Below, one piece after another: positions 7,249 to 15,306 of a stretch of 16,766 nucleotides of DNA. The stretch is from RGIG1828 sp045586905 (lineage in GTDB: Bacteria; Bacillota; Clostridia; UMGS1810), in contig JAZNBF010000007.1 in the NCBI GenBank assembly GCA_045586905.1, positions 1 through 16,766 of the forward strand. Direction: 5' to 3'. The first letter of the stretch is position 1; each line of letters begins with the position of its first letter. Position numbers and translations under genes: made by a program. The notes beneath the pieces were generated by a model. The model worked only from the letters and a program-made list of their open reading frames with translations, was not told where the DNA came from and did no database searches.

Positions 7249-7863
7249 TCATCTGCAACCAATGCAAGGTATTAGATTGCCTCCGCACATCTCGCAACAG
7301 CAATCAGCACAGATCAGAGTCTGACACGAATCACAGCATGCACCATCATAGCCACTTTCATTGCCATAGGTTCTGTATCCCGATCCACTATAATCCATGT
7401 TGTCGCGCGCCTGACGAAACTCGGCATTGGCGGGATCCATCGAAGCTGCACGGTTAAGATGCTGATATGCCATGTCGTACCAGCCTTTTTTCTTCAATAT
7501 CATTCCCATAAGGAAATGCCATTCAGCATTGCGAATGCGAGCATTTCCAAGAAGTATTTCTGCCTCACCAAGCTTACCTGAATTAATCAACATGCGGATT
7601 CTGTTTGCATCAAAATCATTGCCATGGCTAGAGTTACCGTAAGTTCCGGCACCTTCGCGAGAACCTGTTGCATTATTTCTTTCATTCATTATGGCATCAT
7701 ATGCCTCATTGATTTCCTTGATTTTTTCTGCTGCCAGATCGGCAAGAGGATTACCGACATAGCGATCGGGATGATATTGTTTCACAAGCTTTCTGTAAGC
7801 TGTGTTGATTTCATCGTCGGTGCTTTCGCGACTGACGCCGAGTATTTTATATGGATCTGTCAT
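7249..7863 (-). CDS. J-domain protein with TPR-like middle and cysteine-rich tail
   Basis: 204 residues. The N-terminal J domain (1-66) keeps the HPD motif at 31-33 needed to stimulate DnaK ATPase. A Gly/Asn/Ser linker follows, then a helical tetratricopeptide-like segment at about 88-155 (GKLGEAEILL, GWYDMAYQHLNRAASMDP). The last 34 residues hold 10 cysteines, including CC, CxxC and CCCEMC, so metal or Fe-S binding is likely. It is not a canonical DnaJ: the G/F region, DnaJ zinc repeats and client-binding domains are absent. It therefore probably serves a dedicated client, perhaps the co-encoded DUF5685 protein. Its ATG overlaps the DUF5685 stop codon (ATGA), so translation is coupled, with GGAGG just upstream inside the preceding gene. 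Confidence 0.9.
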   Translation of the reverse strand: MTDPYKILGVSRESTDDEINTAYRKLVKQYHPDRYVGNPLADLAAEKIKEINEAYDAIMNERNNATGSREGAGTYGNSSHGNDFDANRIRMLINSGKLGEAEILLGNARIRNAEWHFLMGMILKKKGWYDMAYQHLNRAASMDPANAEFRQARDNMDYSGSGYRTYGNESGYDGACCDSCQTLICADCCCEMCGGNLIPCIGCR

Positions 7864-8693
7864 TTTTTGCCTCCATTATTTTCAAAAAGACTATCATATG
7901 CGCGTCTGAGACCGAGATATATGATATTGTCAAGAATTTCTTTGTTTTTTTCTATGTTTAGCTTTTTGTATTCATCTGATATTGCGCAAAGCGTCATGTT
8001 GAGAGAGCCCATAACTGACCTCTTAAAGCTGTCTGTCTCAAGATATGCTTTGTCATATGCGCAGACATAGGGGTTATAGCTGTCTCTTTTTGAATCATCG
8101 TCTATATCTTTATAGGCATCGGCAATATAGATAAAACGACCTATGTTATAGCCAACTGACGAAAGAAGTGGATTGAATGACGCAAAAATGTCTGACATAA
8201 GTAAAGCAAAAGGATCGGCAGACATATCGATGCTTATGCACTTCTCTTTCTCAAGGCATGCTAGCTTTTCAAGGTTTTGTTTTATATCGCAAGAAAGTTT
8301 GGTATGTTTTCTGCAGGCTTGGCGGAAAGGCCGGATATATGCAAGACGATAAAACCACGATTTCAGGCTGTGTTCGTCGGAAATGTCATCGCAAAGCTTG
8401 TGATATGCAAGAATTATGCTGACATCAGCACTATATTCTATCGCTGCATTGTTTTTGCAAACACTTCTGTTGCCAATATGTTTAATACATCCCTCATTTA
8501 CAATCTCGCAAGGGGCATCGGTCAGAGAATCGGCAAGTATGGCCAGAAATGTCATATCATAGCTGAGACCCAATCTGACAAGCTGATTGTACCTTTTGCC
8601 AAGTGTTTTGCACAAACCGCAATAATATGACTTGAAAAGGTTATAGTCTTTAATTTTTAACTCGTCTTTATATACATTTACAAACCCAAACAA
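7860..8693 (-). CDS. DUF5685 family protein
   Basis: 277 residues in the chosen frame, beginning MFGFVNVYKDEL, the family N-terminus as I know it (MFGY-type). The start codon is TTG: two consecutive TTGs exist at 8696 and 8693. The second gives the family start and lies 4 nt after GGAG. The protein is mostly helical with a conserved FKSYYCGLCK motif near the N-terminus (CxxC) and many further cysteines (for example APCEIVNEGC, FRQACRKHTKLSC, LACLEKEKC), suggesting a metal site. A segment PLLSSVGYNIGRFIYIADAYKDIDDD carries conserved acidic residues reminiscent of helical prenyl-synthase or haem-oxygenase-like bundles, but this is only a resemblance. Function is unknown. It is first in the operon and coupled by 4-bp overlap to the J-domain gene. 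Confidence 0.88.
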   Translation of the reverse strand: MFGFVNVYKDELKIKDYNLFKSYYCGLCKTLGKRYNQLVRLGLSYDMTFLAILADSLTDAPCEIVNEGCIKHIGNRSVCKNNAAIEYSADVSIILAYHKLCDDISDEHSLKSWFYRLAYIRPFRQACRKHTKLSCDIKQNLEKLACLEKEKCISIDMSADPFALLMSDIFASFNPLLSSVGYNIGRFIYIADAYKDIDDDSKRDSYNPYVCAYDKAYLETDSFKRSVMGSLNMTLCAISDEYKKLNIEKNKEILDNIIYLGLRRAYDSLFENNGGKK

Positions 8694-8731
8694 CAAACTC
8701 CAACCTTCTACACATAATATATCTTTATTTT

Positions 8732-8760
8732 AATATATTACACAAACAATTGCAAGACAA
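8732..8760 (-). promoter_or_regulatory. Predicted sigma-A promoter for the DUF5685 operon
   Basis: Minus strand TTGTCT at 8760-8755 and TATATT at 8737-8732, separated by exactly 17 bp, lie about 40 nt upstream of the TTG start codon. It is the only reasonable promoter for the five-gene minus-strand operon, whose later gaps are all under 45 nt. Confidence 0.6.
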
Positions 8761-8785
8761 AAATTGTAAATTATATTTTAATGAC

Positions 8786-8813
8786 TTGTATTTTAAATAT
8801 TTTCTGTTATAAT
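8786..8813 (+). promoter_or_regulatory. Predicted extended -10 promoter for rodA
   Basis: TTGTAT at 8786-8791, a 16-bp spacer, then TGT-TATAAT with the -10 at 8808-8813. The TGn extension compensates the imperfect -35. The leader to the rodA ATG is about 25 nt. Confidence 0.75.
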
Positions 8814-8844
8814 AAATTTATCCATCTGATAAAAGGTGAAAAAG

Positions 8845-9963
8845 ATGAAAAGAAAAAAGAGTTCTGTTTTTAAAAATTTAGATTATGTTCTTCTCGGCAT
8901 TACTTTGGCATGTGTCGTATTCGGCATATTTGCAATCAGCACTGCAGTTAAATCTTTCGATGGCGGCAAGAGCTTTGTTGTCATTCAATCGGCAGGTGCG
9001 GCACTTGGATTTGTTCTCGCCTATTTTATTGCGAATATCGACTATAATAATTTTGGCAAAATCACAAAATTGATATATGCCATATGCGTTCTTTCGTTGA
9101 TTGCAGTGCTAGTTATAGGAACAGGTCGTGAAGATACGGGCAGTAAAAGCTGGATACGATTTGGACCTATTGGTATACAACCATCTGAATTTGTTAAAAT
9201 AGGTTTTATTATTACATTTTCAAAAGCTGTGGTTAATTGTGGCGATGAGCTTAATAAGCCAAAAAACATGTTCAAGCTTCTGGTGCATGCAGCGGTATTT
9301 CTGGCACTTATTCTTCTGCAACCCGATTTTGGTACAATGATGGTGTTTATTGTCATATTTGCCGGCATCCTTTTTGCCGCAAATATTTCGTGGAAATATA
9401 TTGCAGGAACTGCTGTTTTATTGGCTGCGGCCATACCAATTGCCTGGAATTTCCTTTTGGCTGACTATCAGAAAAACCGTATCAGAGTTCTTTTCGACCC
9501 CGAGTCTGACCCGTTAGCTGCCGGCTACCATGTTATGCAATCGAAAATTGCAATAGGTTCGGGAGGAGTTTTTGGAAAGGGTTTCGGGCAAGGTTCGCAA
9601 ACGCAATTTGAATATCTGCCTGCAAAGCATACCGACTTTATATTTTCGGTTATAGGCGAGGAGATGGGACTTATAGGTTGTCTTCTCTGCGCACTTCTTT
9701 TATTTGGACTTGTTGTCAGATGCCTGTACATTGCGTCGAATTCAAAAAACAAGTTTGCCTCTTACATATGCGTAGGCGTTGCTTGCATGTTTCTGGCACA
9801 CACCTTTGAAAACATTGGCATGTGTATAGGACTTATGCCTGTAACAGGCATACCTCTCCCCTTTTTCAGCTATGGCGGTTCATCGATTGTAACAAACCTT
9901 ATAGCAATCGGATTAGTGCTGGGAATAGGCATGAGAAAAGATGATATAACTTTTGAAAAATAA
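8845..9963 (+). CDS. rodA: RodA, SEDS-family peptidoglycan glycosyltransferase
   Basis: 372-residue polytopic membrane protein that polymerises lipid II into glycan strands, working with a class B penicillin-binding protein in the elongation machinery. SEDS signatures are visible: WIRFGPIGIQPSEFVKI at 103-119, LLQPDFGT at 157-164, GYHVMQSKIAIGSGG at 227-241, GKGFGQGSQTQ at 244-254, HTDFIFSVIGEE at 262-273 with D264 the likely catalytic aspartate, and the near-terminal GIPLPFFSYGGSS. The normally acidic residue in LPE before HTDF is alanine here (LPAKHTDF). RodA is favoured over FtsW by the KSWIRFG and GKGFGQGSQTQ form. The start at ATG 8845 has AAAGG 8-9 nt upstream; an in-frame GTG at 8836 overlaps that site. 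It is monocistronic, with no mreB or pbp2 beside it. Confidence 0.93.
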   Translation: MKRKKSSVFKNLDYVLLGITLACVVFGIFAISTAVKSFDGGKSFVVIQSAGAALGFVLAYFIANIDYNNFGKITKLIYAICVLSLIAVLVIGTGREDTGSKSWIRFGPIGIQPSEFVKIGFIITFSKAVVNCGDELNKPKNMFKLLVHAAVFLALILLQPDFGTMMVFIVIFAGILFAANISWKYIAGTAVLLAAAIPIAWNFLLADYQKNRIRVLFDPESDPLAAGYHVMQSKIAIGSGGVFGKGFGQGSQTQFEYLPAKHTDFIFSVIGEEMGLIGCLLCALLLFGLVVRCLYIASNSKNKFASYICVGVACMFLAHTFENIGMCIGLMPVTGIPLPFFSYGGSSIVTNLIAIGLVLGIGMRKDDITFEK

Positions 9964-9969
9964 CTGAGC

Positions 9970-10006
9970 AAAAAACCTTCACCAAAATATTTGGTGAAGG
10001 TTTTTT
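9970..10006. terminator. Bidirectional intrinsic terminator between rodA and the AICAR transformylase gene
   Basis: The arms 9970-9986 and 9990-10006 are perfectly complementary over 17 bp around a 3-base loop, with core AACCTTCACCAAA. The outer A and T runs allow termination of rodA rightwards and of the purine operon leftwards. Confidence 0.95.
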
Positions 10007-10018
10007 ATTATCGTTTTA

Positions 10019-11206
10019 TTAATGATGGAAGAATCTCATCTGTGTAAATGAACATACCATATCATTTTCATCACAGCAGGCAATTACTGCATCATCTCGG
10101 ATTGAGCCACCGGGTTCAGCAATATATTTTACGCCGCTTTTGAGTGCGCGTTTTACATTGTCATCAAAGGGGAAGAAAGCATCTGACGCCAAAGACACAC
10201 CGTCGATGGAAGAAAGATAACTTTCAATTTCTTCCTGTGTGAGCACAGAAGGCTGTGATGTGAAATATTTTTGCCAGTTACCGTCAGCACATACATCTTC
10301 TTCGTTTTTGTTGATATAGCCATCGATAACATTGTCTCTTTCTGCACGGCTGAGTTCGGGTTTGAAAGGAAGGTTGAGTACCTTTTCATACTGACGAAGG
10401 AACCATGTGTCTGCTTTGCCACCTGCAAGACGGGTACAATGTACTCTTGACTGCTGACCGGCGCCAACGCCGATTGCCTGACCGTCAACTGCATAGCATA
10501 CAGAATTGGACTGTGTGTACTTAAGGGTAATGAGGGCTATGATAAGATCTCTTTTTGCAGATTCGGGAAGGTTTTTGTTTTTGGTTACAATGTTTGAAAG
10601 GAGTTCTTCATTAATAACAAAGTTATTTCTGCCCTGTTCAAAGGTGATACCAAAAACCTGTTTATGTTCAACCGGATCGGGAACATAGTCCGGATCGATT
10701 TTTACAATGTTATAGTTACCGTTTTTCTTTTGTTTTAAAATTTCCAGTGCTTCATCGGTGTAGCCGGGAGCGATTACTCCATCGGAAACCTCGCGCTTAA
10801 TCATTTTTGCAGTTGTTGCATCACACACATCGGAAAGAGCAACCCAATCGCCAAAAGAACACATCCTGTCTGTTCCTCTGGCTCTTGCATAGGCACAAGC
10901 AAGAGGTGAATCGTCGAGGCCTTCGATGTCGTCAACAAAGCAAGCTTTTTTGAGACTGTCGGAAAGCTTTATACCAACTGCTGCCGATGTGGGACTGACA
11001 TGTTTAAAAGATGTGGCTGCAGGAAGACCAAGAGCTTCTTTGAGCTCTTTCACAAGCTGCCAGCTGTTGAATGCATCAAGAAAATTGATAAAACCCGGAC
11101 GACCCGAAAGAATTTCGATGGGAAGGTCGGAACCGTCATGCATGAAAATGGTAGCAGGTTTTTGGTTGGGGTTGCAACCGTATTTGAGTTCAAACTGTTT
11201 CATCAT
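10019..11206 (-). CDS. purH: Stand-alone AICAR transformylase (PurH C-terminal domain only)
   Basis: 395 residues. It transfers the formyl group of 10-formyl-tetrahydrofolate to AICAR, giving FAICAR, the penultimate step of purine synthesis. Motifs are SFKHVSPTSAAVG with the catalytic K68-H69 pair and the block SNSVCYAVDGQAIGVGAGQQ followed by RVHCTRLAGGKADTWFLRQ. Usual bifunctional PurH proteins (about 510-530 residues) start with an MGS-fold IMP cyclohydrolase domain; here that part is missing and the protein begins at the transformylase domain. This is not a truncation: the ribosome site GGAGATAAA and a clean ATG are present, and the cyclohydrolase is supplied by the gene just upstream with a 10-nt gap. 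Two adjacent ATGs (11206, 11203) are possible starts. Regulated by the ZTP riboswitch of the operon. Confidence 0.93.
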   Translation of the reverse strand: MMKQFELKYGCNPNQKPATIFMHDGSDLPIEILSGRPGFINFLDAFNSWQLVKELKEALGLPAATSFKHVSPTSAAVGIKLSDSLKKACFVDDIEGLDDSPLACAYARARGTDRMCSFGDWVALSDVCDATTAKMIKREVSDGVIAPGYTDEALEILKQKKNGNYNIVKIDPDYVPDPVEHKQVFGITFEQGRNNFVINEELLSNIVTKNKNLPESAKRDLIIALITLKYTQSNSVCYAVDGQAIGVGAGQQSRVHCTRLAGGKADTWFLRQYEKVLNLPFKPELSRAERDNVIDGYINKNEEDVCADGNWQKYFTSQPSVLTQEEIESYLSSIDGVSLASDAFFPFDDNVKRALKSGVKYIAEPGGSIRDDAVIACCDENDMVCSFTQMRFFHH

Positions 11207-11216
11207 TTTATCTCCT

Positions 11217-11936
11217 TTATTTATTCTTATTTATCAATCTGTCTTCTGTTTCGCCTGTTTTAAGGTCGGTATATCTTACATAGAGAGAAATCTTATTGTC
11301 AGCGTCGAGGCTATCCCAGAGAGATGTTGTGAATTCGTCGATATCATCAGGAATTGCTACTCTTTCGGGCTCGCCACAGAATGTAGGAATGGGATTGCCA
11401 TCACAAATATAGGTGTGTATAAAGTGACCAAGTCCCGCAAGTGAAGGATAGCTGAAAGTATAGCGATTGCAAGCTGTTCCCTCGGCATCGGCACTTTTGA
11501 GAATGCTCATTTCATAAGAAAAATCGCCATCTTCAAAGGTAATCATGCCACTTATGCGAGGGGTGAAGTTTGGAGCATCAGGCTCAAACTCTCTTTTGTT
11601 GAGAGCCTTTGTAAAGCTTTCACCCGATTTGAGACCGTCATATATTGTATCGGTCTGGTCACCGTTGGTAACAATGAGTTTGTTTTCATATTCTCTGATT
11701 GCGGCATATATGATAAGGCTTGGATCTTCCACTTTGCTGGCATCAAAAGGTTCTGTAAAAACTGCGCCATCTTTTTTGGAAAAAACACGGTTGCGACTGT
11801 TTGCGCTTCTGCCCATGATAAAATATGCCGAGCATGATTTTTTGCCATCGGGAGTCTTACCAAGCACAATACCTCTGCCAACATATGAGTTGCCTTCGAC
11901 TAATTCGGAAATCGGACTTGTTTTGTAGATGTTCAT
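11217..11936 (-). CDS. purO: PurO-type IMP cyclohydrolase
   Basis: 239 residues with the pattern of the IMP_cyclohyd family (PF07826), named after archaeal PurO: YVGRGIVLGKTPDG near the N-terminus, YFIMGRSANSRNRVF at about 38-52, and ENKLIVTNGDQTDTIYDGL at about 84-102. The predicted activity is ring closure of FAICAR to IMP, the final step of de novo purine synthesis. It is unrelated in fold to the N-terminal domain of bacterial PurH, and that domain is lacking in the next gene, so the two proteins together replace bifunctional PurH. PurO is best known from Archaea, with scattered bacterial members. The start ATG at 11936 has AAGGAGAG about 7 nt upstream. It is the first gene after the riboswitch terminator. 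Confidence 0.88.
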   Translation of the reverse strand: MNIYKTSPISELVEGNSYVGRGIVLGKTPDGKKSCSAYFIMGRSANSRNRVFSKKDGAVFTEPFDASKVEDPSLIIYAAIREYENKLIVTNGDQTDTIYDGLKSGESFTKALNKREFEPDAPNFTPRISGMITFEDGDFSYEMSILKSADAEGTACNRYTFSYPSLAGLGHFIHTYICDGNPIPTFCGEPERVAIPDDIDEFTTSLWDSLDADNKISLYVRYTDLKTGETEDRLINKNK

Positions 11937-11960
11937 TTTATTCTCTCCTTAAGTTTTAAT

Positions 11961-11997
11961 ATAAAAAGGCACACATATCCCTTTGGAAATGTGTGCC
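11961..11997 (-). terminator. Riboswitch-controlled intrinsic terminator
   Basis: GGCACACATTTCC (11997-11985), loop AAAG, GGATATGTGTGCC (11980-11968), then a T-run to 11961. The 5' arm shares its first three bases with the 3' end of the ZTP aptamer (GGGC at 11998-11995), so ligand binding should oppose hairpin formation and let transcription reach purO. Confidence 0.92.
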
Positions 11998-12077
11998 CAG
12001 ACGGTCGGCTAAACAGCTCATTTGCTTCTTTGTGGTGCTCCACATTTATCCGTCAGTAACAAAGAGCTTTATCTGAC
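11995..12077 (-). promoter_or_regulatory. ZTP (pfl) riboswitch aptamer
   Basis: The minus strand carries conserved elements of the ZTP/pfl riboswitch: ACTGACGG near 12057-12050, a GTGG-loop-CCAC hairpin around 12043-12030, and the 3' block GCCGACCGTCTGGGC at 12009-11995. GACGG and CCGTC can form the pseudoknot. The same core is known to me from the Fusobacterium ulcerans ZTP aptamer. ZTP/ZMP accumulates when 10-formyl-tetrahydrofolate limits AICAR formylation, so it should switch on the two genes downstream, which act at exactly that step. The outer P1 (GTCAG at 12077-12073 with CTGAC at 12056-12052) is uncertain, because the promoter predicts a start near 12074. Confidence 0.92.
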
Positions 12078-12080
12078 TTA

Positions 12081-12109
12081 ATTATAACATAAAAGTCGAT
12101 GTATGTCAA
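12081..12109 (-). promoter_or_regulatory. Consensus sigma-A promoter for the purO-purH operon
   Basis: Perfect TTGACA at 12109-12104, a 17-bp spacer and perfect TATAAT at 12086-12081 with a TGT extension. The -35 begins directly after the carB stop codon (12112-12110) without a single spacer base. Confidence 0.92.
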
Positions 12110-15100
12110 TTAAGCATCAATTGTTGAAATGTTAATTGTTGTCTCTTCCAAAACGTCAAGAAGTACTCTTACGGTGTCAAGGTTTGTAAAGATGTTGACA
12201 TTATTTTCTATTGCATAGCTGCGAATCAGATATCCATCACTTGCCTGACCAATAGAACCTTCATCACGTGTGTTTATAACATAAGAAATGTATCCGCCTC
12301 TGAGTGCACTTACAATGTCATCGTTGTCATCGTTAATTTTTCTCAGCACGTGAGTTCTGATGCCATTTTTCTTGAGGTAATTCGCAGTGCCTTCGGTTGC
12401 CTGAATGTTGAAACCGAGGTTATAGAAACGTCTTACAAGAGGAAGTGCCTCAGCTTTATCTTTGTCGGCTATGGTCACAAATACAGTGCCATAGTTGTGC
12501 ACCTTCATACCGGACGCCTGAAGAGCTTTATAGAGTGCTCTGTTAAACTTATCATCGTAGCCAATAGCTTCACCTGTTGATTTCATCTCGGGTGAAAGAT
12601 AGGCGTCGAGACCTCTGATTTTATTGAATGAGAATACGGGAACCTTTACGTACCATCTCTTTTTCTCTTCGGGATATACATCGAATATACCCTGTTCTTT
12701 AAGACTTCTTCCCATTATAACTTCGGTAGCAATATCGGCAAGGCTGTATCCTGTTGCTTTTGAAAGGAAAGGAACTGTACGGGATGAACGCGGGTTAACC
12801 TCGATTATATACACATTTTCATCTTTATCTACAATGAACTGAATGTTATAAAGTCCAACAATGCCTATGCCAAGACCAAGCATTTTGGCATATTTGAGTA
12901 TGGTACCTTTAACCTTATTTGAAATGCTGAATGATGGATACACGCTGATTGAGTCACCGCTATGAACACCTGTGCGCTCAACAAGTTCCATAATACCGGG
13001 AACAAACACATCGGTCCCATCGCAAATAGCATCAATTTCGACCTCTTTACCTGAGATGTATTTATCTACAAGTACAGGCTTGTCTTCGTCGATTTCAACT
13101 GCATTTTTAAGGTAGTGACGAAGCTGCTCTTCATTTGCAACAATCTGCATTGCTCTGCCGCCCAGAACAAAGCTTGGACGAACCAAAACAGGATAGCCTA
13201 TTTCTTTTGCGGCATTTATGCCATCTTCTATCTTTGTTACAGCCTTACCCTGTGGCTGAGGAATATTAAGCTCATTGAGTATTTTTTCAAAGCTGTCTCT
13301 GTTTTCTGCTCTTTCTATTGCATCGCAATCGGTACCGATAATCTTAACACCTCTGTCTTTGAGAGGCTGCGCAAGATTGATGGCTGTCTGACCACCAAGG
13401 GATGCAATAACACCAATCGGTTTCTCAAACTCGATGATATTCATAACATCTTCGGGAGTGAGAGGTTCAAAATAGAGTTTGTCGGCAGTGGTATAGTCGG
13501 TTGAAACGGTTTCAGGGTTGTTATTGATGATGATGGCTTCATAGCCGGAATTTTTGATTGTGGTTACCGCATGAACTGTTGAATAGTCAAACTCAACACC
13601 CTGACCGATACGAATTGGGCCTGCACCCAAAACTATAATCTTTTTCTTGTCGGTGTGAATGGAATCATTTTCACCGGTGTAGGATGAATAGAAATATGGA
13701 ATATATGCATTTGTATGGCAAGTGTCAACCATCCTATATATAGGATATATGCCATTTTCTTTGCGAAGATTATAGACATCAATTTCGCTCTTATTCCAGA
13801 GTGCAGCAATGAACTTATCGGCAAATCCCATTTTCTTTGCAGCTTTTAATGTATTGATATCATCGCAATTGCTTTTTAAGGTTTCTTCCATTTTGATGAT
13901 GTTTTCAATAGCTTCGAGGAAATATGAAGTTATTTTTGTAACATCGTGAAGTGATTTAACACTTTCGCCGCGACGAAGAAGCTCTGCAACTGCAAAAATG
14001 TTATCATCCTGGAAGCCATTAAGATAGCTATAAAGCTCATCAGTTGATTTATTGTCAAACTTTGCAAGATGGAAATGACAAACACCTGTTTCGAGTGAGC
14101 GAACTGATTTGAGCATACATTCTTCAAGTGTTGAACCAATGCCCATAACCTCACCGGTAGCTTTCATCTGAGTGCCCAAAGTGTTTGTGGCAGTGGCAAA
14201 TTTATCGAATGGGAAGCGAGGGAATTTGGCAACTACATAGTCGAGACGAGGTTCGAAAGCAGCAGTTGTGTTGGCAATGGTTATATCTTCCAAAGCCATG
14301 CCCACTGCGATTTTTGCAGTTACTCTTGCAATGGGATATCCACTTGCTTTTGAAGCAAGCGCTGATGAACGGGATACTCTGGGGTTAACCTCGATGAGAT
14401 AGTATTCACTGGACTCAGGATTGAGAGCAAACTGAACATTACATCCACCCTCAATTTTGAGCTCACGAATAATTTTTATAGCACTGTCGTTGAGCATTTT
14501 CAGGTCGTGATCGTTTAAAGTCATAATCGGGGCAACAACCAGAGAGTCACCTGTGTGAACACCAACAGGGTCGATATTTTCCATACCGCAAATGGTAATG
14601 GCATGGTCATTGGAATCTCTCATAACTTCAAATTCTATTTCTTTATAGCCTTTAACACTTTTTTCGATAAGAACCTGATGAACCGGAGAAAGTTTGAAAG
14701 CATTGAGGCCAATTTCTACAAGTTCTTCTTCATTGTTGGCAAAGCCACCACCTGTGCCACCGAGAGTAAATGCAGGACGAAGAACAACAGGATAGCCGAT
14801 GCGCTGTGCAGCAGCCTTAGCTTCATCAAGAGAATATGTTATTTCGGAAGGTATGGTAGGTTCGCCAATTGAATTGCAAAGCTCTTTAAAAAGCTCACGG
14901 TCTTCAGCACGCTCGATGCTTTCACTGCTTGTACCAAGAAGTTCGACATTGCACTCTTTGAGAACGCCTTTTTTCTCAAGCTGCATTGCAAGATTAAGAC
15001 CGGTTTGTCCACCAATGCCGGGAACAATGGCATCGGGACGCTCATAACGCAAAATTCTTGCAATATACTCGAGTGTGAGAGGCTCCATGTACACCTTGTC

Positions 15101-15283
15101 GGCAATTGTGGTGTCGGTCATAATGGTGGCAGGATTGGAATTGCAAAGAACAACCTCATAACCTTCCTCTTTGAGAGCAAGGCAAGCCTGTGTTCCTGCA
15201 TAGTCAAACTCAGCAGCCTGACCGATAACTATCGGACCTGAGCCTATTATTAAGATTTTTTTGATGTCTGTGCGCTTTGACAT
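12110..15283 (-). CDS. carB: Carbamoyl-phosphate synthase large subunit
   Basis: 1057 residues, full length. It makes carbamoyl phosphate from bicarbonate, ATP and ammonia delivered by CarA, for pyrimidine and arginine synthesis. The two homologous synthetase halves each start with a nucleotide-fold motif: ILIIGSGPIVIGQAAEFDY at 10-28 and IIVLGAGPIRIGQGVEFDY at 549-567. The ATP-grasp cores follow, with EVNPRVSRSSALASKA at 298-313 and EVNPRSSRTVPFLSKATGY at 828-846. The C-terminal MGS-type allosteric domain is at about 925-1057 (VTIADKDK, GFNIQATEGTANYL). Start ATG 15283 has GGGAGGT 5 nt upstream. No carA lies next to it: the upstream neighbour is a YiiX-type hydrolase with its own promoter. 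Transcription starts from a promoter near 15540 and passes an attenuator-like leader. No terminator follows the stop codon; the ZTP riboswitch hairpin is the next one. Confidence 0.97.
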   Translation of the reverse strand: MSKRTDIKKILIIGSGPIVIGQAAEFDYAGTQACLALKEEGYEVVLCNSNPATIMTDTTIADKVYMEPLTLEYIARILRYERPDAIVPGIGGQTGLNLAMQLEKKGVLKECNVELLGTSSESIERAEDRELFKELCNSIGEPTIPSEITYSLDEAKAAAQRIGYPVVLRPAFTLGGTGGGFANNEEELVEIGLNAFKLSPVHQVLIEKSVKGYKEIEFEVMRDSNDHAITICGMENIDPVGVHTGDSLVVAPIMTLNDHDLKMLNDSAIKIIRELKIEGGCNVQFALNPESSEYYLIEVNPRVSRSSALASKASGYPIARVTAKIAVGMALEDITIANTTAAFEPRLDYVVAKFPRFPFDKFATATNTLGTQMKATGEVMGIGSTLEECMLKSVRSLETGVCHFHLAKFDNKSTDELYSYLNGFQDDNIFAVAELLRRGESVKSLHDVTKITSYFLEAIENIIKMEETLKSNCDDINTLKAAKKMGFADKFIAALWNKSEIDVYNLRKENGIYPIYRMVDTCHTNAYIPYFYSSYTGENDSIHTDKKKIIVLGAGPIRIGQGVEFDYSTVHAVTTIKNSGYEAIIINNNPETVSTDYTTADKLYFEPLTPEDVMNIIEFEKPIGVIASLGGQTAINLAQPLKDRGVKIIGTDCDAIERAENRDSFEKILNELNIPQPQGKAVTKIEDGINAAKEIGYPVLVRPSFVLGGRAMQIVANEEQLRHYLKNAVEIDEDKPVLVDKYISGKEVEIDAICDGTDVFVPGIMELVERTGVHSGDSISVYPSFSISNKVKGTILKYAKMLGLGIGIVGLYNIQFIVDKDENVYIIEVNPRSSRTVPFLSKATGYSLADIATEVIMGRSLKEQGIFDVYPEEKKRWYVKVPVFSFNKIRGLDAYLSPEMKSTGEAIGYDDKFNRALYKALQASGMKVHNYGTVFVTIADKDKAEALPLVRRFYNLGFNIQATEGTANYLKKNGIRTHVLRKINDDNDDIVSALRGGYISYVINTRDEGSIGQASDGYLIRSYAIENNVNIFTNLDTVRVLLDVLEETTINISTIDA

Positions 15284-15306
15284 ATTTACCTCCCGTGTGT
15301 TTACTC

